Source: Acidovorax sp. A1169 (GTDB lineage: Bacteria; Pseudomonadota; Gammaproteobacteria; Burkholderiales; Burkholderiaceae_C). From it: a stretch of DNA of 64,000 nucleotides. Positions within the stretch are counted from its first letter, which is position 1, and each line of letters begins with the position of its first letter. Shown one piece after another: positions 53,201 to 59,738 of this stretch. Location: the NCBI RefSeq assembly GCF_030704685.1, contig NZ_JAUZDX010000025.1, positions 1 to 64,000 of the forward strand. The letters are read 5' to 3'. Below the pieces are notes generated by a model that saw only the letters and a program-made list of their open reading frames with translations, searched no databases and had not been told where the DNA came from. The translations under genes were made by a program, and so were the position numbers.

Positions 53201-54075
53201 CCAACGGCCACGTGGCGGTGAAGGCCTGGGAAGCGCTTGGCAAACAGACCGGCATCGACCACACCCACCTGGCGATCCACCGCGAGGACGAGAAGATCCG
53301 CTTTCGCGACATCCAGGCGCAGCCGCGCAAGATCATCAGCAGCCCCACCTGGAGCGGCATCGAGAGCGAGACGGTGAGCTACAACGCCGGCTACACCAAT
53401 GTGCACGAACTCATTCCATGGCGCACCCTCACCGGCCGCCAGCAGTTCTACCAGGACCACCCCTGGATGATTGCCTTTGGTGAAGGCCTGGGCAGCTACC
53501 GCCCGCCGGTGGACATGAAGGCGACCTCCGGCATTCACAACATCAAGTCCAACGGCAACGCGGAGATCGTGCTGAACTTCATCACGCCGCACCAGAAGTG
53601 GGGCATCCACTCGACCTACAGCGACAACCTGATGATGCTCACCCTCAACCGGGGCGGCACCGTGGTCTGGCTCAGCGAAGACGACGCCAAGAGTGCCGGC
53701 ATCGAGGACAACGACTGGGTCGAGCTGTTCAACATCAACGGCGCGGTGGCCGCGCGTGCGGTGGTGAGCCAGCGTGTGAACCCGGGCATGGTGATGATGT
53801 ACCACTCGCAGGAAAAGATCATCAACACCCCGGGCTCGGAGATCACCGGCGTGCGCGGCGGCATCCACAACTCGGTCACGCGCATCGTGCTCAAGCCGAC
53901 CCACATGATCGGCGGCTACGCGCAGCTCAGCTACGGCTTCAACTACTACGGAACGATCGGCACCAACCGCGACGAGTTCGTCGTGGTTCGGAAGATGGAC
54001 AAGGTGGACTGGCTCGACACACCGGCCGACGACCATCTCATCCGCGCATATCAGTCAGAAGGAGAGAATCCATGA
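50257..54075 (+). CDS. narG: Respiratory nitrate reductase alpha subunit NarG
   Basis: 1272 residues, as expected for NarG (about 1250). The N-terminal HGVNCTGSCSWKIY and downstream RGCARGASYS give the FS0 iron-sulfur ligands (His plus Cys). CDLPPASPQVWGEQTDVPES and WYNSSFIIAWGSNVPQTRTPDAHFF are the molybdenum-cofactor region, with the Asp Mo ligand in the former. It reduces nitrate to nitrite on the cytosolic side with Mo-bis-MGD. ATG 50257 is preceded by CCGGAG. The frame is open far upstream, but that lies over narK2 in another frame and is ignored. No N-terminal Tat signal. Confidence 0.96.
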   Translation: MSHFLDRLSYFSLPRENFSGNHGQTTGEDRTWEDAYRNRWAHDKIVRSTHGVNCTGSCSWKIYVKGGIVTWETQQTDYPRTRWDMPNHEPRGCARGASYSWYLYSANRVKYPMVRGRLLERWRAALSVAKTPVDAWATIVENPEARRDYQQVRGMGGFVRSTWDEVNQLIAAANVYTIKQHGPDRIIGFSPIPAMSMVSYAAGSRYLSLIGGVCMSFYDWYCDLPPASPQVWGEQTDVPESADWYNSSFIIAWGSNVPQTRTPDAHFFTEVRYKGAKTVAVTPDYSEVAKLSDLWLHPKQGTDAALAMAMGHVVLKNFYFPDDGKPRSSYFDDYARRYTDLPLLVMLKEHVLADGTTTLVPDRYLRASDFNGQLGQQNNPEWKTVAFDTDGKAVLPNGSIGFRWGEAGRSDEGKWNLQAKEARSDTNVKLKLSVIEDGEQGTEVVNVAFPYFGGEASPHFTANAQNGSINHARVPAVRLRLGKAGEERHAMVATVFDLQVAQYGIDRGLGSGARNFDDNAAYTPAWQESITGVPRDQVITVAQQFADNADKTRGKSMVIIGAAMNHWYHADMNYRGVINLLMMCGCIGQSGGGWAHYVGQEKLRPQTGWLPLAFATDWARPPRQMNSTSFFYAHTDQWRYEKLGMEEIVSPLADKAAFSGSMIDFNVRAERMGWLPIAPQLKTNPLQVVKDAAAAGLDAKDYVVRALKDGTLAMSCEDPDAPQNWPRNMFVWRSNLLGSSGKGHEYFCKHLLGTENGVQGKDLGKDEAKPQEVVWHEHAPKGKLDLLVTLDFRMSTTCMYSDVVLPTASWYEKNDLNTSDMHPFIHPLSAAVDPVWQSRSDWEIYKGFAKAFSEVCVGHLGVEKEVVLTPIMHDTPGELAQPFEVKEWRKGHCELIPGKTAPQITVVERDYPNTFKRFTALGPLLDKLGNGGKGIGWKTGTEVEQLGQLNGTTMDEGVTKGMPKIVTDIDACEVILQLAPETNGHVAVKAWEALGKQTGIDHTHLAIHREDEKIRFRDIQAQPRKIISSPTWSGIESETVSYNAGYTNVHELIPWRTLTGRQQFYQDHPWMIAFGEGLGSYRPPVDMKATSGIHNIKSNGNAEIVLNFITPHQKWGIHSTYSDNLMMLTLNRGGTVVWLSEDDAKSAGIEDNDWVELFNINGAVAARAVVSQRVNPGMVMMYHSQEKIINTPGSEITGVRGGIHNSVTRIVLKPTHMIGGYAQLSYGFNYYGTIGTNRDEFVVVRKMDKVDWLDTPADDHLIRAYQSEGENP

Positions 54076-54155
54076 ACCCCCACGCTCACGTTCGTTCGCT
54101 GCCCCCCATGGGAACGCATGCCTGCCTTGAGGCAGCTTTGCTGGAGGCATCATGA
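54072..54155 (+). CDS. 27-codon ORF overlapping narG and narH
   Basis: MNPHAHVRSLPPMGTHACLE..ALLEAS. Its ATG (54072) overlaps the narG stop (ATGA), and its TGA (54153-54155) overlaps the narH ATG (ATGA). AAGGAGAG ends 7 bases before its ATG, the best ribosome binding site in the neighbourhood, whereas narH has only a weak one (TGGAGG inside this ORF). It may serve to couple translation of narH to narG. The peptide itself is not recognised and may have no function of its own. Confidence 0.45.
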   Translation: MNPHAHVRSLPPMGTHACLEAALLEAS

Positions 54156-55684
54156 AGATCCGCGCACAAATCGGCATGGTGCTCAACCTGGACAAGTGCA
54201 TCGGTTGCCACACCTGTTCGGTCACCTGCAAGAACGTCTGGACCAACCGCCCTGGGGTGGAATACGCCTGGTTCAACAACGTCGAGACCAAGCCCGGCAT
54301 CGGCTACCCGAAGGAGTGGGAGAACCAGGAGAAGTGGCAGGGCGGCTGGACGCGCCGCGCCGACGGCTCCATCGTGCCCAAGCAGGGGGGCAAATGGCAG
54401 CTGCTGATGAAGATCTTCGCCAACCCACACATGCCGGAGATCGACGACTACTACGAACCGTTCACTTTCGACTACGACCACCTGCAGTCGGCCCCCGAGA
54501 TGAAGAACACGCCGACCGCCCGCCCGCGCAGCCTTATCACGGGCAAGCGGATGGAGAAGATCGAGTGGGGCCCGAACTGGGAGGAAATCCTGGGCGGCGA
54601 GTTTGCCAAACGCAGCAAGGATGCCAATTTCAACGGCTTCGAAGCCGCGCAGAAGGCCATGGTGGGGGAGTTCGAGAACACCTTCATGATGTACCTGCCG
54701 CGCCTGTGCGAGCACTGCCTGAACCCGGCCTGCGTGGCTTCGTGCCCCTCGGGATCGATCTACAAGCGCGAGGAAGACGGCATCGTGCTGATCGACCAGG
54801 ACAAGTGCCGCGGCTGGCGCATGTGCGTGAGCGGCTGCCCCTACAAGAAGATTTACTACAACTGGAAGAGCGGCAAGGCCGAGAAGTGCATCTTCTGCTA
54901 CCCGCGCATCGAGGCCGGCCAGCCCACCGTGTGCAGCGAGACCTGCGTGGGCCGCATCCGCTACCTGGGCGTGCTGCTGTACGACGCGGACCGCATTCAG
55001 GAAGCGGCGAGCGTGCCCAACGAGATGGACCTCTACAAGGCGCAGATCGACCTGTTCCTGGACCCGCACGACCCGGCGGTGATCGCGCAGGCGCGCGCCG
55101 ACGGCATCCCCGAGAACTGGCTGGAGGCCGCGCGCCACAGCCCGGTCTACAAGATGGCCGTGGACTGGAAGGTGGCGCTGCCACTGCACCCGGAGTACCG
55201 CACGCTGCCCATGGTCTGGTACGTGCCACCGCTCTCGCCCATCACCGCCGCGGCCAACGCTGGTCACCTGGGCGGTAACGGCGAGATCCCGGACGTGAGC
55301 CAACTGCGCATCCCGGTGAAGTACCTCGCCAACCTGCTGACCGCCGGTGACACCGTGCCGGTGGTGCGCGCGCTAGAACGCATGCTGGCCATGCGCAGCT
55401 ACCAGCGTGCCAAACACGTGGACGGCGTCATCAACCAGGACGTGCTCGACCAGGTGCAGCTCAGTGTGCGCGAGGTCGAGGACATGTACCAGACCATGGC
55501 GATTGCCAACTACGAGGACCGTTTCGTGATTCCCACCACCCACCGCGAATACGCCGAGAACACCTTCAACATCAAGGGCGGCTGCGGCTTCACGTTTGGC
55601 AACGGCTGCTCGGAAGGGCAGACCGAAACCAGCCTGTTTGGCAGCGAGAAGAAGCGCACCATCCCGATCAAGGCAGGGGTTTGA
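54152..55684 (+). CDS. narH: Respiratory nitrate reductase beta subunit NarH
   Basis: 510 residues. MVLNLDKCIGCHTCSVTCKNVW provides the first Cys cluster, and CEHCLNPACVASCPSG, CRGWRMCVSGCPYKK and CIFCYPRIEAGQPTVCSETC the others, together carrying four iron-sulfur clusters, one of them with the Trp replacement typical of NarH. It passes electrons from NarI to NarG. The start MKIRAQIGMV matches the family N-terminus. It overlaps the small ORF by four bases and narJ follows after one base. Confidence 0.96.
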   Translation: MKIRAQIGMVLNLDKCIGCHTCSVTCKNVWTNRPGVEYAWFNNVETKPGIGYPKEWENQEKWQGGWTRRADGSIVPKQGGKWQLLMKIFANPHMPEIDDYYEPFTFDYDHLQSAPEMKNTPTARPRSLITGKRMEKIEWGPNWEEILGGEFAKRSKDANFNGFEAAQKAMVGEFENTFMMYLPRLCEHCLNPACVASCPSGSIYKREEDGIVLIDQDKCRGWRMCVSGCPYKKIYYNWKSGKAEKCIFCYPRIEAGQPTVCSETCVGRIRYLGVLLYDADRIQEAASVPNEMDLYKAQIDLFLDPHDPAVIAQARADGIPENWLEAARHSPVYKMAVDWKVALPLHPEYRTLPMVWYVPPLSPITAAANAGHLGGNGEIPDVSQLRIPVKYLANLLTAGDTVPVVRALERMLAMRSYQRAKHVDGVINQDVLDQVQLSVREVEDMYQTMAIANYEDRFVIPTTHREYAENTFNIKGGCGFTFGNGCSEGQTETSLFGSEKKRTIPIKAGV

Positions 55685-55685
55685 G

Positions 55686-56399
55686 ATGGGCCTGTTTTCC
55701 ACCACCCCCAAGCCCGTCGTGCACACCTTGCGCGTGCTCGCTCACCTCCTGCGTTACCCCAGCGCCGAACTGCGCGAGCACGCCGGTGAACTGCGCGACG
55801 CATTGCGCGCCGAAGCCGCCTTGCCGGCCACACGCCTGGTCGAACTGGACGCGCTGCTGGTGCACCTGAGCCAGCAGCCGGCGCTCGACGTCGAGGCCGC
55901 TTATGTCGAACTGTTCGACCGCGGGCGCAGCACCGCGCTGCACCTGTTCGAACACGTGCTCGGGGACTCGCGCGAGCGTGGCCCGGCCATGATCGACCTG
56001 ATCCAGACCTACGAGAAAGCCGGCCTTTTCTTCGGCCCGGCCGAGCTTCCCGACCACCTGAGCGTGCTGCTGGAGTTCGCCTCCACCCAGCCCGCCGCGG
56101 TGGCACGCGAGTTCCTCGGCGAAAGCGCGCACATCGTGCGCGTGATCTTCAGCGCGCTGCTCAAGCGCCAGAGCCCGTACGCCAGCGTGCTGGCCGCCGT
56201 GCTCGAGATCGCAGGCGAGAAGGCCGATCCGGTGCCGGTGGCGGCTGACCCCGGCATCGACGAGAGCTGGGCCGAACCTGCAGTGTTCGGCGGCTGCTCC
56301 ACCGAAGGTCAGGCCCGACCCGGCCAGCCGCAACCCATCCGCATCGTGAAGGCGGCCACCAGCCGTCATACCCCCCCACCACCAGGAGCACAGGCATGA
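55686..56399 (+). CDS. narJ: Nitrate reductase molybdenum-cofactor assembly chaperone NarJ
   Basis: 237 residues. VLAHLLRYPSAELREHAGELRDAL, ELFDRGRSTALHLFEHVLGDSRERGPAMIDLIQTYEKAGLF and PDHLSVLLEFAST are the NarJ/TorD-family signature. It helps insert the Mo cofactor into NarG and is not in the final enzyme. ATG 55686 follows the narH stop by one base. Overlap of four bases with narI. Confidence 0.93.
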   Translation: MGLFSTTPKPVVHTLRVLAHLLRYPSAELREHAGELRDALRAEAALPATRLVELDALLVHLSQQPALDVEAAYVELFDRGRSTALHLFEHVLGDSRERGPAMIDLIQTYEKAGLFFGPAELPDHLSVLLEFASTQPAAVAREFLGESAHIVRVIFSALLKRQSPYASVLAAVLEIAGEKADPVPVAADPGIDESWAEPAVFGGCSTEGQARPGQPQPIRIVKAATSRHTPPPPGAQA

Positions 56400-57127
56400 C
56401 CTCACTGCACCACTTCCTTTTCGGCGTCTATCCCTACATCTGCCTGGCGGTCTTCCTCATGGGCAGCCTGGCCCGCTTCGACCGCGACCAGTACACCTGG
56501 AAAAGCGATTCCTCGCAGCTGCTGCGCAAGGGCCAGCTGCGCTGGGGCAGCAACCTGTTTCACGTCGGCATCCTGTTCCTGTTCTTCGGCCACGCCGTGG
56601 GCTTGCTCACCCCGCATTTTTTCTACGAAGGCTTCATGGATGCCGCGTTCAAGCAGCGCATGGCCATCTACGCGGGTGGTACCGCCGGTGCGATCTGCTT
56701 CGTGGGCCTGTCGATGCTGCTGCACCGGCGCATCTTCGACCCGCGCATCCGCCTGACCAGCCACCGCACCGACATCGCCATTCTGGTGATTCTGTGGGTG
56801 CAACTCACGCTGGGCCTGATCACACTGCCGTATTCCTATTCGCACGCCGATGGCAGCGCCATGCTGGTGCTGGCCGAGTGGGCGCAGCGCATCGTCACCT
56901 TCCGCCCCGACGCGGCCGCGCTGGTCAACATGGACTGGCCCTACAAGGTACACCTGGTGCTGGGCATGACGATCTTCCTGCTGTTCCCGTTCTCGCGGCT
57001 GGTGCATGTGTGGAGCGGCTTCGCGAGCGTTGCCTACCTGGTGCGGCCTTACCAGGTGGTGCGCAGCCGCCGCCTGGGCGTGCCGGCCAACCCGACCAAC
57101 CCGGCCCATCCTTCCAAGCCCCGCTGA
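56396..57127 (+). CDS. narI: Respiratory nitrate reductase gamma subunit NarI
   Basis: 243 residues with five hydrophobic segments. The four heme-b ligand His expected in NarI are visible: FHVGILFLFFGHAVGL near residues 58-67, and VHLVLGMTIFLLFPFSRLVHVWSG near the C-terminal end. It oxidises quinol at the membrane and feeds electrons to NarH. ATGA overlap with narJ. Confidence 0.95.
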   Translation: MTSLHHFLFGVYPYICLAVFLMGSLARFDRDQYTWKSDSSQLLRKGQLRWGSNLFHVGILFLFFGHAVGLLTPHFFYEGFMDAAFKQRMAIYAGGTAGAICFVGLSMLLHRRIFDPRIRLTSHRTDIAILVILWVQLTLGLITLPYSYSHADGSAMLVLAEWAQRIVTFRPDAAALVNMDWPYKVHLVLGMTIFLLFPFSRLVHVWSGFASVAYLVRPYQVVRSRRLGVPANPTNPAHPSKPR

Positions 57128-57151
57128 TCCAACCCACCCACGGAAGCTTCC

Positions 57152-58003
57152 ATGAGCCAAGACCTTTCCACATCTTCGGGCTGCGGCAGCAGCGCCTGCG
57201 CCTGCAAAGCCCCTGAGGTCGCTGAGGCCCCGGTCGAGATCGCCAGCATCAACGGCATCCACCTGCACGACGCCGGTGAGGTGCTGGGCGAGCAGACCCT
57301 GCGCGAACGCGCCTGCACCGAGCTGCTACGCCAGCAGGCGGTTAGCGCCGGCCTGCTGCCGCGATTCACGGGTTTGAACGCGCCCGAGCCGGATGACGAC
57401 ATGCGCCGCGCGATCGAGGCCCTGCTCGAAGCCGAGGTGCATTCGCCCGAGCCGGGCCTTGAGGAATGCCGGCGCCACTACGAGGCCCACAAGCCGCGTT
57501 TTGTGGTGGGCCAGGCACTGCATGTGCGGCATATCCTGTTCGCGGTCACGCCGGGTGTGCCGGTGAACGCGCTGGCCCAGCGCGCCGAAGCCGCGCTGCT
57601 GGAGCTATCGCGCCAGGGGGTGTCAATCGATCGTTTTGCGCAGCTTGCGAACGAGCTCTCCAACTGCCCGTCGAGCGCCCAGGGCGGCGACCTCGGCTGG
57701 ATCACTCCGCAGGACTGCGCGCCTGAACTGGCCAAGGCGCTGTTCCTGCAGAACGACGCCATCCAGGCCCTGGGTCTGCACCCGCGCCTGGTGCACAGCC
57801 GCTTCGGCCTGCACATCGTGGAGGTGCTCGAACGCGAGGCGGGGCGCCTGCCCGAGTTCGCCGAGCTGCAGGCGCAAATCGGAGCGCGGCTGGCCCTTCA
57901 GTCGCAGGCCACGGCGCTGCGCCAGTATATGCAGCTGCTGGTGGGTCAAGCAGACGTTGAAGGCGTGGAATTGGAAGGGGCGGACACCCCTCTTGTTCAA
58001 TGA
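57152..58003 (+). CDS. Parvulin-type peptidyl-prolyl isomerase of the nar operon
   Basis: 283 residues. The N-terminus has a Cys-rich patch (CGSSACACK). The rotamase domain spans about 122-215: LHVRHILFAVTPGVP, FAQLANELSNCPSSAQGGDLGWI and VHSRFGLHIVEVLER, the PpiC/NifM-like pattern. No signal peptide, so cytosolic. Its place directly after narI (25 bp) suggests a folding helper for the nitrate reductase or its cofactors, as NifM is for nitrogenase (inference). The following carbonic anhydrase overlaps its stop by four bases. Confidence 0.88.
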   Translation: MSQDLSTSSGCGSSACACKAPEVAEAPVEIASINGIHLHDAGEVLGEQTLRERACTELLRQQAVSAGLLPRFTGLNAPEPDDDMRRAIEALLEAEVHSPEPGLEECRRHYEAHKPRFVVGQALHVRHILFAVTPGVPVNALAQRAEAALLELSRQGVSIDRFAQLANELSNCPSSAQGGDLGWITPQDCAPELAKALFLQNDAIQALGLHPRLVHSRFGLHIVEVLEREAGRLPEFAELQAQIGARLALQSQATALRQYMQLLVGQADVEGVELEGADTPLVQ

Positions 58004-58698
58004 GTGAGGCCGCCGCAAGCGCATCAGCGGACGAGCTGCTGTTGCGCCTGCGGCATTTCCGCTCCGACTATTTTCCGCGCCATCAGCAGCGCTTTCAGGA
58101 CCTGGTAGCCGAAGGCCAGCACCCCAAGACGCTGTTTATCGGCTGCTCGGACTCGCGACTTGTGCCCTACTTGCTCACCGGGGCTGGCCCGGGCGAACTC
58201 TTCATCGTGCGCAACGTGGGCGCGCTGGTTCCACCCCACGACCAATCGCACGGACTCCATGGAACGATGGCCGCGATCGAGTTCGCCGTGCTCAGCCTGC
58301 ACGTTGAGCGGATCGTGATCTGCGGCCACAGCCACTGTGGCGCGATCCGCACCGCCTATGAGGGAGCGCCCGACGAGGCGGTAGCCCTCACCGCGTGGCT
58401 CAAGCTGGTCGACGAGGCACTGCTGCCAGTGCAGCCTTGCGCAGAATCGATGCGCCGCACCGAGCAGCGCGCGGTGGTGCTGCAGCTCGAACGCCTCATG
58501 GGCTACCCCATGGTGCGGCGCGAGGTCGAGGCCGGCCGGCTCACCCTGCACGGCTGGCACTACGTGATCGAAGAAGGCGAGGTGCATGTGTTTGACGCAC
58601 AGGAGGGCGATTTCTTCGCAGCCTCGGTAGCAACCAACAGCGGCACCGGGCCGTACCAACCTTATGTGGAATACGATGGACAAGTCATCAGTTTTTGA
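58000..58698 (+). CDS. Beta-class carbonic anhydrase
   Basis: 232 residues. The zinc ligands and the Asp/Arg dyad are present: CSDSR (Cys49, Asp51, Arg53) and CGHSHCG (His110, Cys113). FIVRNVGALVPP and the end TLHGWHYVIEEGEVHVFDAQ are typical beta-CA. It interconverts CO2 and bicarbonate. It lies in the nar operon, coupled to the isomerase gene, possibly for pH or bicarbonate balance during nitrate respiration (inference). No signal peptide. Confidence 0.95.
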   Translation: MSEAAASASADELLLRLRHFRSDYFPRHQQRFQDLVAEGQHPKTLFIGCSDSRLVPYLLTGAGPGELFIVRNVGALVPPHDQSHGLHGTMAAIEFAVLSLHVERIVICGHSHCGAIRTAYEGAPDEAVALTAWLKLVDEALLPVQPCAESMRRTEQRAVVLQLERLMGYPMVRREVEAGRLTLHGWHYVIEEGEVHVFDAQEGDFFAASVATNSGTGPYQPYVEYDGQVISF

Positions 58699-58867
58699 GA
58701 CCGCCGAGGCTCCTGGGGCGTGCGAATGAACACGGCACTGCGCATTCGACCGTCGCTTGCTGTGCTCTCGGCGGATACGACGGAGCGCGAGTGCTCACGC
58801 GCCACCGCCGACCTGATTCACGCGCGCCAGACCCTACAAACCCTCACCGTCAGAACCTGGATACACG

Positions 58868-59272
58868 ATGACCATTCAAAATTTTGACGACCTGTTGAGC
58901 GCGGCACGCATGCAACCTCTGCCGCAGCGCCTGCTGTTCGTGTTCGCAGGTGTCGAGCTGCCGCAGGACGCCACGCCGGCCCAGCGGCTCGAATTCGAGC
59001 GGGGTGAAGGTGGCGCGCTGGTGCCTCAGATATGTGTGGACAAGGGACTGGACGAACTCCAATCTTTCGACCAACTGGTGCACGAAGCCGAGGCCTTTGG
59101 CAAACCCTGGGGCATGGTGTTCGCTGCCGCGCTTGCAGGCAAGCCGGGCCGCGAGCCTGGCAGTGCCGAGGCCGATCAGCCGCTGCACGACATGGTGGAG
59201 GCGATCCGCCAGGGTAGGTTGGGCGCGTTCATTCCCTTTGACCCTCAAGGCCATGCCGTGGTCTTGAACTGA
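58868..59272 (+). CDS. Conserved small protein at the end of the nar operon
   Basis: 134 residues: FDDLLSAARMQPLPQRLLFVFAGVELPQDATPAQRLEFERGEGGALVPQICVDK and LGAFIPFDPQGHAVVLN. Soluble, no cofactor motif. Similar proteins near betaproteobacterial nar genes are, as I recall, sometimes labelled ribonucleotide reductase subunit, which the sequence does not support. The 169-bp gap to the carbonic anhydrase contains only a weak 53-codon frame (58726) that overlaps this gene and is not called. Confidence 0.75.
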   Translation: MTIQNFDDLLSAARMQPLPQRLLFVFAGVELPQDATPAQRLEFERGEGGALVPQICVDKGLDELQSFDQLVHEAEAFGKPWGMVFAAALAGKPGREPGSAEADQPLHDMVEAIRQGRLGAFIPFDPQGHAVVLN

Positions 59273-59573
59273 GATGGGCCGCTCAATGCCGTCGTCCGTT
59301 ATCAGCCTGCCAGGCTAACCTGCGATGGGTTCTGGCGGCCGCAGCAATATGTGCAGGTGCGCGGTTGGAACGAGGGCGTAGCCAGCGCCGTGCGTGACGT
59401 GATGCAGCCCTTCGGTCAGGGCCATGCCGCCGCACCGCGAGGACGCGAAATACCATGTATTCCTGACGTCCCCTGTCAATTTGAAACCGAATTGGTAGTC
59501 CTGCAGGGACTGAAGTTGAAGCACGCAGAGGGCTCAGCGGATCTCGCAGCACTCCGGCCTCTTTCACTGAAAT
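59273..59573. other. Intergenic stretch before the MITE
   Basis: No gene is supported. On the minus strand there is a coherent-looking ~65-codon frame (59315-59524: FGFKLTGDVRNTWYFASSRCGGMALTEG...) that I could not assign; it may be the remains of a gene disrupted next to the MITE. Confidence 0.3.
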
Positions 59574-59738
59574 CTAGTGTCCTGAGTTGGAAGTTCGTTG
59601 AAGAAAGAAATCTGCCGAAATCGCTGCCAAGCTAGGCGCAAAGCGCAGACATGCCGGGCGCATGGCGAGCATTTGCAACGACGCATGGCGGTGATTGTCG
59701 GTAGATTTATTCAACGAATTTCTAACTCGGGACACTAG
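59574..59738. mobile_element. 165-bp MITE with 29-bp terminal inverted repeats
   Basis: Left end CTAGTGTCCTGAGTTGGAAG TTCGTTGAA, right end (minus strand) CTAGTGTCCCGAGTTAGAAA TTCGTTGAA: 26 of 29 positions identical, and similarity continues inward (AATCTgCCGA / AATCTaCCGA). No coding capacity. CTAG at both tips contains TA, the usual target of IS630/Tc1-type elements, so it is probably mobilised by such a transposase, none of which is in the window. Confidence 0.8.

Noticed and set aside
51505..54036. An 843-codon open frame on the minus strand inside narG
   Set aside because: It is the mirror of strong GC3 bias in narG: the translation is rich in His, Val, Ala and Gly with no domain, and narG is certain. 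Similar long antisense frames over narK1/K2, narH and bphP were rejected for the same reason.
58726..58887. 53-codon ORF between the carbonic anhydrase and the 58868 gene
   Set aside because: Overlaps the next gene by 20 bases, has no ribosome binding site and no recognisable sequence.
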